A stretch of 15,431 nt of DNA from Ruminococcaceae bacterium UBA3329 (GTDB lineage: Bacteria; Bacillota; Clostridia; Oscillospirales; Acutalibacteraceae): positions 1 to 15,431 of the forward strand of contig DERX01000059.1 of NCBI GenBank assembly GCA_002361875.1. The letters run 5' to 3'. Shown piece by piece: positions 1 to 6,934 of this stretch (the stretch's first letter is position 1; every line of letters starts with the position of its first letter). Below the pieces are notes generated by a model. It did not search any database. It worked only from the letters and a program-made list of their open reading frames with translations, and was not told the DNA's origin. The translations under genes were made by a program, and so were the position numbers.

Positions 1-30
1 TAAAAGTGTTTTATTTGTGAATAAGCTCAT
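1..30 (-). CDS. 5' end of a further gene, cut by the window edge
   Basis: An ATG at 30 opens a frame that stays open to the window edge and gives only MSLFTNKTLL. It follows the stop of the FrhB-like gene by 15 bases. A GAGGAG ribosome-binding site at 45-40 sits 9 bases ahead of it, so the operon very probably continues to the left. Ten residues are too few to assign a family. Several membrane proteins of polysaccharide loci start in a similar way, but that is only an impression. Confidence 0.5.
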   Translation of the reverse strand, partial: MSLFTNKTLL

Positions 31-39
31 TTTTTCATA

Positions 40-45
40 CTCCTC
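40..45 (-). promoter_or_regulatory. Ribosome-binding site of the left-edge gene
   Basis: GAGGAG read on the minus strand lies just past the TAA of the FrhB-like gene. It decides between two close ATGs. The one at 38 is a single base away and gives M-K-K-stop. The one at 30 is 9 bases away and stays open, so 30 is the better start. Confidence 0.5.
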
Positions 46-1206
46 TTATTTGAATATATTTAATTTATTTTTTATGCTTTTGAGCGTTCTTACAGGCTTG
101 TAGACTGTAAAGTAATTTGCAGTCAACTCATTCCACGGACGCTTACCCACATACTTCATAACCTTTTTCCTGTTTCTGTGCGGTACAGTCGGCGCCTGTA
201 AATTTTTTGATACGGCAACGGCCTTTTCTATGCTTATTTCAGAATACAGCAAGCTGTCCGTTATTTTTGACAGTTCTTGCGCTCCCGCTTCGGTATTGAT
301 TAAAACTAAGGATTTTGCTTTTGGGGATTTTTTAAGCAGCTCACTGTCAACATCCGCTAAATAGTCACCGAGAGTAATATCCGAAACCCGTAAAACATTT
401 GCGTATTTACATTTAATGCAAGATGTTCTGAGCAATAAATTATTTACAAAACCATAGCAATATGATGATGATGATGATGAAAGCCACTTTTCTTCAAAGC
501 AGGTTCCGTCTTCGAGACATATTCTCAAAAGGCAGTCCTTGTACTTATCAGCCGCAGTTTTCTTATATCTGAATTGCACATCGCAAATTTTTCCTTGTAA
601 ATTCAGCGATTTTAAGTATTCCCGGTACGCCTTTGAGGGTGCAACTCCGTGACATACAAAATCAACTGTAAGCAAATTCGGATAATCTTTTCCGAGGTAG
701 GATTTTAACCCTGCTACCTGACACGGCGTTCCGCTGAACAAAACCTTCTTCCCGCTTTGAAGATATGATTTTGATTCTTTGTAAACACCCAGAATATTGC
801 TTTGAATATATTTTGAGCCGCGCATTTTTGAAAGCTCATCTAAATTTGTCGCCTTACTGTGATGAACCGTAAGAAAATCATCGGCAAAAACAGCGCCGAA
901 TACAACTCCGTTCCCGTCAAAAACGCTCTTTGCAAGCTCACTGAATATTCCTCCTGATGAGCTCAACCGCACGGTTTCATCATTTTTACTGCACGCAACA
1001 ATTGCTTTAAGCGGCATCTCTTTGCGCTCCTCACGGTTATTCGGACATGTCTTTTCGCATAAACGGCAGTCAACACATTGAGATTTGTCAATGTTCGGAT
1101 GTAAAAAGCCGTATTTGTCGCAGTCCATACTTATACACTGTTTAGGACATACATTTGCACAGGCACCGCAACCCGTACAAAGCTTAGGAGGGCATATCTG
1201 CTTCAT
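46..1206 (-). CDS. FrhB-like Fe-S/flavin oxidoreductase (coenzyme F420 hydrogenase beta-subunit family)
   Basis: This 386-residue protein has two ferredoxin-type 4Fe-4S sites at the N terminus (C10, C13, C16, C20 and C44, C47, C50, C54). The FrhB N- and C-terminal domains follow: SSSGG at 82-86, RGSKYIQS at 129-136, SGTPCQ at 158-163, VCHG at 184-187, C263/C266 and a DITLGDY motif at 276-282. In methanogens FrhB binds FAD and reduces F420. Members in bacterial capsule loci have no established substrate, and F420 itself need not be involved. A redox step on the glycan, or on a precursor, is inference. The ATG overlaps the TGA of the pyruvyl transferase (ATGA), so the two are probably translated together. 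A run of six serines (243-248), encoded by a pure TCA repeat, interrupts the C-terminal domain and looks peculiar to this copy. No signal peptide is visible, so a cytoplasmic location is expected. Family is sure, function is not. Confidence 0.9.
   Translation of the reverse strand: MKQICPPKLCTGCGACANVCPKQCISMDCDKYGFLHPNIDKSQCVDCRLCEKTCPNNREERKEMPLKAIVACSKNDETVRLSSSGGIFSELAKSVFDGNGVVFGAVFADDFLTVHHSKATNLDELSKMRGSKYIQSNILGVYKESKSYLQSGKKVLFSGTPCQVAGLKSYLGKDYPNLLTVDFVCHGVAPSKAYREYLKSLNLQGKICDVQFRYKKTAADKYKDCLLRICLEDGTCFEEKWLSSSSSSYCYGFVNNLLLRTSCIKCKYANVLRVSDITLGDYLADVDSELLKKSPKAKSLVLINTEAGAQELSKITDSLLYSEISIEKAVAVSKNLQAPTVPHRNRKKVMKYVGKRPWNELTANYFTVYKPVRTLKSIKNKLNIFK
463..480 (-). repeat. Trinucleotide microsatellite, six perfect TCA units
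   Basis: Six TGA units on the plus strand read as TCA on the minus strand. They encode Ser243-Ser248 of the FrhB-like protein. All six serines use the same codon, which points to slippage expansion rather than selected sequence. Length changes stay in frame, so the tract could alter a loop length but would not switch the gene on and off. Confidence 0.9.
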
Positions 1207-2342
1207 TTTTCTTCCAATGCCCCCTTCAAATAATCCAAGCTATCCTTTCGTAAGCGTTCCAATTCAGAATGGATTTGGGAATAATCGATTTTACCGATTT
1301 CCTGAAATGTATCAAACTGTGAATAATCAATTAAGCGGTCCCGCGCCCCAACCGTATCAAGCAAGCTGTATATACGGGAGTTCATACTGTTTTTCTGACC
1401 CTTTTTAAATCTCGGCAAAGTGAAGAACTGACGGGAAAAAAGAATTGAAAATACAGTTGCATGGAAGCTGTCCGTAATTACATATTGAGCATTTTTAATC
1501 AGGTTAAGAAATTCCAACGGACCTGCGTCGTATATTTTCGTGTAAGAATTTTCCAAATGCTTTTTGCAAAACGGAATAATAACTATATCTAAATCCTCAT
1601 TAGAAATTTCACGCAGATGCTTAACAGCTACATTATATTCATCGTGCTCTCCGAACAAATAGCAGAAAATATACGGTTTTTTCACAATTCTCTGTTCGCT
1701 TACAATTTTTGACCACTTTTCTCCGTCCAAAAGCAGAGTAGGGTCAAGAACATATTTTGCATCACGTCCTGAAAGCTCTTTGACAATATTAACCGCATTG
1801 GCTTCCCTGACCGAAATATAATCGAGATAATTCACTAATTCCGCAAAGTCTTTTTCATATTCATCGGGAATTTTATCAAGCCCTATGCTTGGAGCATACG
1901 CTACCTTTCTTTTTCCTTTTTCTGCAAAATTCAAAAAATAGGCTTTATTATTTCCTCCGTAAAACGAGGGATTCCAAATCTGGTCGCTGCCGCAAACGAA
2001 TGCGTCATAATATTTATTCGCATCCTTTAATTCGTCAAAGGAACGATATTTTTTTTCGGATATATTCAAATAAGTTTTTCTGAATGTTTTAAAAGATTTT
2101 CTTTTGATTTTCTCGCAAAGATATGAAGTTTTATAGGAGTTTGAAATACTCCTTATTTTATTATAAATAAATGAATTTTTAATACGATCAATAAAGGTCG
2201 GATCAAAATATCCTTGCGGCTCAATATACTGCAAGATTTCGCAATCATATCCCAATGACTCAATTACATTTGAAAGCGCATACGCCTGCAAGCACGCACC
2301 GTAATTGTCTAAAAAGCAAGTTGTTAACCCTACCTTCTTCAT
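1203..2342 (-). CDS. Polysaccharide pyruvyl transferase family protein
   Basis: The enzyme family moves the enolpyruvyl group of PEP onto a sugar, usually as a ketal that adds negative charge to a capsule or cell-wall glycan. This 379-residue protein shows the family pattern from end to end: an N-terminal NYGACLQAYAL (13-23), GSDQIWNP (118-125), SVRE (177-180), VLDPTLLL (198-205), and DAGPLEFL (272-279) followed by TDSFHATVFS (290-299). The usual glycine after the DSFH histidine is alanine here. No signal or membrane segment is seen, consistent with action in the cytoplasm on nucleotide- or lipid-linked sugars. The start has AAAGGG upstream and lies 6 bases after the preceding gene. The 3' end overlaps the FrhB-like gene by four bases, a pairing I know from other polysaccharide loci. 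The acceptor sugar cannot be read from sequence. Confidence 0.93.
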   Translation of the reverse strand: MKKVGLTTCFLDNYGACLQAYALSNVIESLGYDCEILQYIEPQGYFDPTFIDRIKNSFIYNKIRSISNSYKTSYLCEKIKRKSFKTFRKTYLNISEKKYRSFDELKDANKYYDAFVCGSDQIWNPSFYGGNNKAYFLNFAEKGKRKVAYAPSIGLDKIPDEYEKDFAELVNYLDYISVREANAVNIVKELSGRDAKYVLDPTLLLDGEKWSKIVSEQRIVKKPYIFCYLFGEHDEYNVAVKHLREISNEDLDIVIIPFCKKHLENSYTKIYDAGPLEFLNLIKNAQYVITDSFHATVFSILFSRQFFTLPRFKKGQKNSMNSRIYSLLDTVGARDRLIDYSQFDTFQEIGKIDYSQIHSELERLRKDSLDYLKGALEEK

Positions 2343-2348
2343 CTTGAC

Positions 2349-3335
2349 TTATCCCTTTCTTATAATTTTACCTGCCCGCAAAGATTTTTTAATTGAAATA
2401 TCTCTCGGAATCGGTATCATTCTTCTTACAGCAATTTTCAAATAATAGCTGCGAGGAGGAACAATTATTTTTTCGGTTGCTTTTTCAAATTTCGAATCAA
2501 CCTTTATTTCAGTCGGATGCTTTAAAGGAAACTGAAGCGGCTTATTCGGAACCATACAGAATTTGTTTGTCAAATAGTTTTCCATACTTTTTCCACCGTG
2601 AGCCGAAAACGAATCCGCTCCGATATTTGTAATCTGGTTATATTTCGGAGCAATGCCCAGCTTATTATAATATCTGAGCGAAAAATTCATATGATAATCC
2701 CACGAAGCATATCTGCCTTCAGACTTGTTTTTAATTTCGCTTTGCCAATTTTGTAAATCGTATTTAAACAGTCTTTTGCTCTTATAGCTTTTTCTCGCTT
2801 TTGATATTCCTGCTTCATCAAGATGTTCAAAATCATACTCATAATATTTATTAAACTTCTTGCCCCAGGACGCCCAGCCGCAAGGCAGCATATGCTGTGT
2901 AAAAACATAGTCCGAACCGTCTTGAGGAGCAAAATCATTCATATAATTTGTTCCGCATATCCATAAAATATCGTCGTTATCTTCATACTTCTCAAGCAGT
3001 TCTTTGCAATATTCAAAAAAGCTGTCGCAGGGAAGGTTGTCATCTTCAAGAAAAATACAAGTTTTTTCATGCTCAAAGATTTTCATTGCGCTGATGCCTA
3101 TATTGTAGCATCCACGGTTTGCTTCCTCATACATTTTTACAAGCTCGCAGTCCCAATCAACGGCATTTTCAACGGCCTTACGGCATTTCTCCACTTCAGC
3201 CTGTTCCTCTTGAGTACGCCCTGCGTCGGAAACAATATATAGCTTCTGCGGAGCAGCTTTAGATATTTTCTTTATTATTTCAACGGATTTTTCAGTTCTT
3301 TTAAATATAAACAGTGCAATCGGAACATTAAACAT
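2349..3335 (-). CDS. GT-A fold glycosyltransferase (HlpA/GNT-I-like family)
   Basis: The 328-residue protein begins directly with a Rossmann-type strand (VPIALFIFKR). It has VSDAG at 35-39, an ANRGC segment at 72-76, and an EDDN motif at 97-100 after FL, which serves as the DXD-type metal and nucleotide-sugar site of GT-A enzymes. A GWASWGKKF motif around residue 155 resembles the GWATWKRAW signature of the bacterial HlpA-like glycosyltransferases. The C terminus is basic (SLRAGKIIRKG) and could touch the membrane. This is the only clear GT-A enzyme here; the others are GT-B. Its ATG overlaps the end of the preceding gene by 8 bases. The ribosome-binding site is weak (GAGG about 13 bases upstream), which fits translational coupling. 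It would add one sugar to the lipid-linked repeat unit. Donor and acceptor are unknown. Confidence 0.82.
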   Translation of the reverse strand: MFNVPIALFIFKRTEKSVEIIKKISKAAPQKLYIVSDAGRTQEEQAEVEKCRKAVENAVDWDCELVKMYEEANRGCYNIGISAMKIFEHEKTCIFLEDDNLPCDSFFEYCKELLEKYEDNDDILWICGTNYMNDFAPQDGSDYVFTQHMLPCGWASWGKKFNKYYEYDFEHLDEAGISKARKSYKSKRLFKYDLQNWQSEIKNKSEGRYASWDYHMNFSLRYYNKLGIAPKYNQITNIGADSFSAHGGKSMENYLTNKFCMVPNKPLQFPLKHPTEIKVDSKFEKATEKIIVPPRSYYLKIAVRRMIPIPRDISIKKSLRAGKIIRKG

Positions 3336-4485
3336 TTTTGCTTTTAAGCCTCGTTTCTGATATTATATCGACGGTATATTGGGGTAAGCAGTCATAAAAC
3401 CTTTTTTCCAATACATTCCACGGCAAGCTATGCCGATTTAAAATAAATTTTACGCAATCTTCGGTGCTGTTGTCACCGTCTTTATATACATTGAAGATAT
3501 TTTCATATTTTTCGCAGTCTTTGACAGCCCCGTCATTGCGTCGATAACAAAAATTGATAACAGATTTTCCGGTTGAAAAATATTCAATGAGCTTTCCCGG
3601 TACAGCATAGGGCAAATCGTTGCCTACATTCAGTAATATATCTGCGCTGTTTATAGCTTTTTCTGCTTCTTTCGACGGGACTCTGCCGCATATAACAAGA
3701 TTTTCTCCCATTTTTTCTTTTGCCGCATTAACTGACTCTTCACAGCCCCAAGAATAAAGATATATTCTTATTTGAGGCAATTCGGTACAAACGCCCTGTA
3801 AAAAGTCAAGTATTTCGTCCGGTCTTCTGCAATTTGAATAAAACGAACCGGTATAAACTATGTTAATACAGTTTTCATCAAATATATTTTCATTCTCTTG
3901 CCATTCTTGCAAAGAAGGCAATCCGACATAAGAAAGCTTATCGGTTTTACTAAGCAGTTTTTCAAAGGTAGGCTGATAATATTTTAGCACAGCCAAAGCG
4001 TCAAAGGAACGGTTTAAGCTATGCAATAACCGTTTTTGGTTAATAAAAAGGATTTTGTCCTTAAGCTTTGAAGAGGTGCTCCATTCATAGATATTATCTA
4101 AAAAATACCCGATAACGCATAAGCTCTTATATGTGTTTTTTAGTTTAAGCCCTGTAAGTATACACTCTATCGGGCGGTAAACACAAACAACAGTATCAAT
4201 ATTATTTTCAGTAATAATTTTACATGCTTGGGAATACAGTTTATTTACCGAATCACTGTCCTGACAGTAACCGAATACACGGTTAAAAATTGATGAGGGT
4301 TTTCTTTTGCAATGGCAATAAAAAACATTCGGCTCTTTACATTCCGCTTCTTTAGCAGAAAATGAAAGAACATATATGCTTTCCTTATTTTGATAGGCAT
4401 TTACAATTCTATTTACGCATGCTCCGTTGCTCGACGGAAACGGAAGATAATCGTCCGTAATAAATAAAACCCTACCTGTTTCCAT
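3328..4485 (-). CDS. Glycosyltransferase, GT-B fold (GT4-like)
   Basis: This 385-residue protein has the two-domain look of GT-B enzymes. The N-terminal domain starts VLFITDDYLPFPSSNGACVN, where the GT4 acceptor-side loop normally lies. The C-terminal domain starts at NIVYTGSFYSNCRRPDEI and contains ADILLNVGNDLPYAVPGKLI followed by EYFSTGKSVI, the region that binds the nucleotide sugar. The PGKLIEYFSTG stretch stands where GT4 enzymes carry P-K-x-x-E-Y. A clean EX7E motif is not seen, so this is a divergent member. Its TAA overlaps the next ATG by eight bases. Its own ATG shares one base with the flippase stop (TAATG) and has AGGGGG upstream. It probably adds one residue of the repeat unit on the cytoplasmic face. 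Specificity cannot be inferred. Confidence 0.82.
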   Translation of the reverse strand: METGRVLFITDDYLPFPSSNGACVNRIVNAYQNKESIYVLSFSAKEAECKEPNVFYCHCKRKPSSIFNRVFGYCQDSDSVNKLYSQACKIITENNIDTVVCVYRPIECILTGLKLKNTYKSLCVIGYFLDNIYEWSTSSKLKDKILFINQKRLLHSLNRSFDALAVLKYYQPTFEKLLSKTDKLSYVGLPSLQEWQENENIFDENCINIVYTGSFYSNCRRPDEILDFLQGVCTELPQIRIYLYSWGCEESVNAAKEKMGENLVICGRVPSKEAEKAINSADILLNVGNDLPYAVPGKLIEYFSTGKSVINFCYRRNDGAVKDCEKYENIFNVYKDGDNSTEDCVKFILNRHSLPWNVLEKRFYDCLPQYTVDIISETRLKSKNV

Positions 4486-5939
4486 TACCGTTTCCCCCCT
4501 ATTTTTAATTTTTCTTTAACAAAATTAAAAATATAAAAATAGCTTTCCATTTTCGTAATTCGTGCAACCGCAATATAGAAAATTGCCCCGACTAAAACCT
4601 GTAATATCAGGACCAAAAACTGATTTAATTGCAACAAGCCTACAAGCATTACAATTGCTGTCATAGATAACGATAAAAGAACAGTCGGTATTAAATCCTT
4701 AAGCTGTGCAAAGAAGCCGTAATTTATCAATTTTCCTGTAACTATTTCCGAAAAAATTGTAGCAGCAAGTGATATGGCAGTGGCACTCCACGCAATTGCC
4801 TTTACACCAAGCGGCAAGGTTATAAACGCAAGTGCGATTCCGCCTATACTTCTGATAAACGAAATTGCTAAAACCAAACCGCTTTTCCGCATAGCTTTCA
4901 TTATTTGCTGATTTGCAGTAAAAATCGGAGTAGATAAAAAAGCTATACACATAATGCGAAGATAAGGAACGCACCCCATCCATTTTTCCGACAGTATTGC
5001 GGAAACAAATTGCGGTGCAACTGCAATCAAACCGAACTGTATGGGGAAAATAATGAATGCCGATGTTTTAATTACCCTTGACATATATTTTTTTAAAAGA
5101 GCTACATCGTCCTGTGCTTTTGAAAGAACCGGAAAAAGAACACTGCTGATGCTCTCGTTTATATTTGTATTTATAATTTGAGGGAATTGTTTACCTTTTG
5201 TATAAAACGCCAAATCGGCACTTGTATACACCTTTCCGATTACTGCGCTTTTAATTTCAACACTTGCGTCCTCCAAAAGAGATGAAACAAGAAGCTTTCC
5301 GCCGTAGGAAAATAAAAAGCCTGCTCTTTTGAATGAAAACATAAGCTTCGGTCTCCATTTAACGGTGAACCAAAGAAACACGGTATCTATAAATGTATTC
5401 GTCAAATACTGAAGCACTAATGCCCATGCGCCAAATCCGAGCAAAGCCATTGAAATGCCTACTACTGCCGACACTAATGTTCCCGTCAGTGTGGCAAAGA
5501 AATATTTTTTAAATTTAAGCTGGCGCGACACATAAGCATTTTGCACCGAATTTATTGCCGCACACGGAATACGCAATGCCATTACCCGAAGCAACGGACT
5601 CAATATCGGCATTTTATAAAAGTTCGCAATTAACGGTGCAAAAGCAAAAATTGCAATATATATAATTCCGGTCATTGCGATATTTATAAAAAATACAGTT
5701 GAAAAGTCCAAATCATCTGCGTCCTTTTTCTGTATTAACGCATTACCGAAGCTTTGTGTAACAAATATATTGCAGATGTTAACAAATACACTAACCAATG
5801 CAACGGTGGCATAATCTTCAGGCATAAGGATACGCGCCAAAACAATAGTAACAAGCAGTGTTACACCCTGTGCCAAAATTCTTTCTGCAAACCGCCACAA
5901 TAAATTAAAAAAAGTTTTTTCCTTTAAGTTTTTTTCCAT
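4485..5939 (-). CDS. Oligosaccharide flippase, Wzx/PST family of the MOP superfamily
   Basis: This 484-residue integral membrane protein has about 12-14 hydrophobic segments separated by short basic loops. The N terminus has the form usual for WzxC/TuaB-like flippases: a charged start, then LLWRFAERILAQGVTLLVTI and ARILMPEDYATVA. A QKKDADDLDFSTVF loop and, in the middle, AFYTKGKQFPQII and SVLFPVLSKAQDD also match that subgroup. It should turn the undecaprenyl-linked repeat unit to the outer face of the membrane so that the EpsG-type polymerase can act on it. It lies between the kinase-fold gene and a glycosyltransferase, joined to both by one-base TAATG overlaps, so all three are probably translated in step. 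Flippases of this group are often specific for their glycan, which makes this gene a good marker for the capsule type. Confidence 0.93.
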   Translation of the reverse strand: MEKNLKEKTFFNLLWRFAERILAQGVTLLVTIVLARILMPEDYATVALVSVFVNICNIFVTQSFGNALIQKKDADDLDFSTVFFINIAMTGIIYIAIFAFAPLIANFYKMPILSPLLRVMALRIPCAAINSVQNAYVSRQLKFKKYFFATLTGTLVSAVVGISMALLGFGAWALVLQYLTNTFIDTVFLWFTVKWRPKLMFSFKRAGFLFSYGGKLLVSSLLEDASVEIKSAVIGKVYTSADLAFYTKGKQFPQIINTNINESISSVLFPVLSKAQDDVALLKKYMSRVIKTSAFIIFPIQFGLIAVAPQFVSAILSEKWMGCVPYLRIMCIAFLSTPIFTANQQIMKAMRKSGLVLAISFIRSIGGIALAFITLPLGVKAIAWSATAISLAATIFSEIVTGKLINYGFFAQLKDLIPTVLLSLSMTAIVMLVGLLQLNQFLVLILQVLVGAIFYIAVARITKMESYFYIFNFVKEKLKIGGKR

Positions 5940-6901
5940 TACTGTTTCCTCAGCCGGCTCAGTATATCGCCAAAAATTTTCTCATATTTCATTTGCCACT
6001 CATACGATATTCCGTCTTTATCACATACATCCAAATAGTAATCGGAAAATAATAAAAAGGCATCATAAACCGAATTGTCATCTCCGTTCGCATTTTTAAT
6101 GTACTCATCAAAGGCACCGTTTACCAAAAGCTCTACTCCGATGCTGTTATTTTTCCAAATATATAAATTAGTTATTAAAAAAAATAAATCATAATAAAGC
6201 GGATAATAATTTGCGTGGTCATAATCTATTATAAAAATATCACCGTTTTTATCATAGATAAAATTATCGGAAGAAAGATCTCCGTGCTGTCGGTACAGCG
6301 TCACATTTCGGTCATTCTTCTCAACAGGAAAATGTGTGAAACGATGCACGGAATCCGTCTTATCAACTTCAGATATCTTATAATATTTTGAATAAATATC
6401 AAAAAGTTTTCGAAAAACGGTTTCCCATTGACCGTCTGCAATGCTCTTTTTATCTATCAATTTTTCTTCAAATATTAAGCTGTCTTCATCTGCCGACAGC
6501 AAATCAACCATAGGAAAATATTTTTCAAAATATTTTCTGTTGCGCATATACAAGTCATACCGTATTTTATTTTGACAAACCGTTCTTACCTTTCGTCCTT
6601 TATAATCAAAGAATTTTGCATCACGGTTGTAAGCTTGCTGAATAGTTGAAAAATAAACCGCCTGAGCCGAAAAATCATTTTGATTTTTGCCGACTCTAAC
6701 AGAAAATAAGCTATGTGCAATAAATATTTTGATTCGGTTTTTCAAAGTGCTTTCCGCTTTCGGAAACCAATCTTTTTCCATATATTCTTTTAAGATGTAT
6801 GTTCCTAAATTTTCATGCAAAACATACACGCCTTTTTGCAGATATGCTTTATGCTGTATCAAAAATTTTTTTTGAAACTTTAAATCATCCAAAAATTTCA
6901 T
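5939..6901 (-). CDS. Phosphotransferase of the aminoglycoside/choline-kinase fold
   Basis: This 320-residue protein has the catalytic core of the protein-kinase-like small-molecule kinases: HGDLSSDN at 206-213 (catalytic Asp208 and Asn213) and IIDYDHA at 224-230 (metal-binding Asp226), followed by YYDLFFL. FEEKL at 144-148 may be the hinge between the lobes. The N-lobe lysine is not obvious, so that half is divergent. No membrane segment is seen. Placement between a glycosyltransferase and the flippase suggests that it phosphorylates a sugar of the repeat unit, or a small alcohol such as choline later transferred to it, much as LicA does. This is inference, and no LicC or LicD partner is in the window. 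The start has AAGAGG upstream and sits 33 bases from the previous gene. The gene looks more AT-rich than its neighbours (12 G/C in 6181-6240) and has an A8 tract at codons 10-12. Confidence 0.78.
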   Translation of the reverse strand: MKFLDDLKFQKKFLIQHKAYLQKGVYVLHENLGTYILKEYMEKDWFPKAESTLKNRIKIFIAHSLFSVRVGKNQNDFSAQAVYFSTIQQAYNRDAKFFDYKGRKVRTVCQNKIRYDLYMRNRKYFEKYFPMVDLLSADEDSLIFEEKLIDKKSIADGQWETVFRKLFDIYSKYYKISEVDKTDSVHRFTHFPVEKNDRNVTLYRQHGDLSSDNFIYDKNGDIFIIDYDHANYYPLYYDLFFLITNLYIWKNNSIGVELLVNGAFDEYIKNANGDDNSVYDAFLLFSDYYLDVCDKDGISYEWQMKYEKIFGDILSRLRKQ

Positions 6902-6934
6902 AACATAACCTCTTTAACGGTATTGCCTTGGTTA

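Noticed and set aside
27..38. Three-codon frame M-K-K-stop overlapping the left-edge gene start (ATGA)
   Set aside because: Its ATG is one base from the ribosome-binding site, too close for initiation. The ATG at 30 has the proper spacing, so the mini-frame is probably chance.
463..480. The TGA repeat as a CRISPR or phase-switching tract
   Set aside because: It is a simple trinucleotide run with no spacers, and unit changes stay in frame, so it cannot switch translation off.
46..1206. Taking the FrhB-like gene as evidence for F420 metabolism or a methanogen
   Set aside because: The family is widespread in bacteria without F420, and the Firmicute-type EpsG polymerase and strong bacterial ribosome-binding sites do not suggest an archaeon.
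5939..6901. Reading the kinase-fold protein as an aminoglycoside-resistance enzyme
   Set aside because: The motifs are shared by the whole fold. The N-terminal half is not like resistance enzymes, and the gene is coupled to a capsule flippase.
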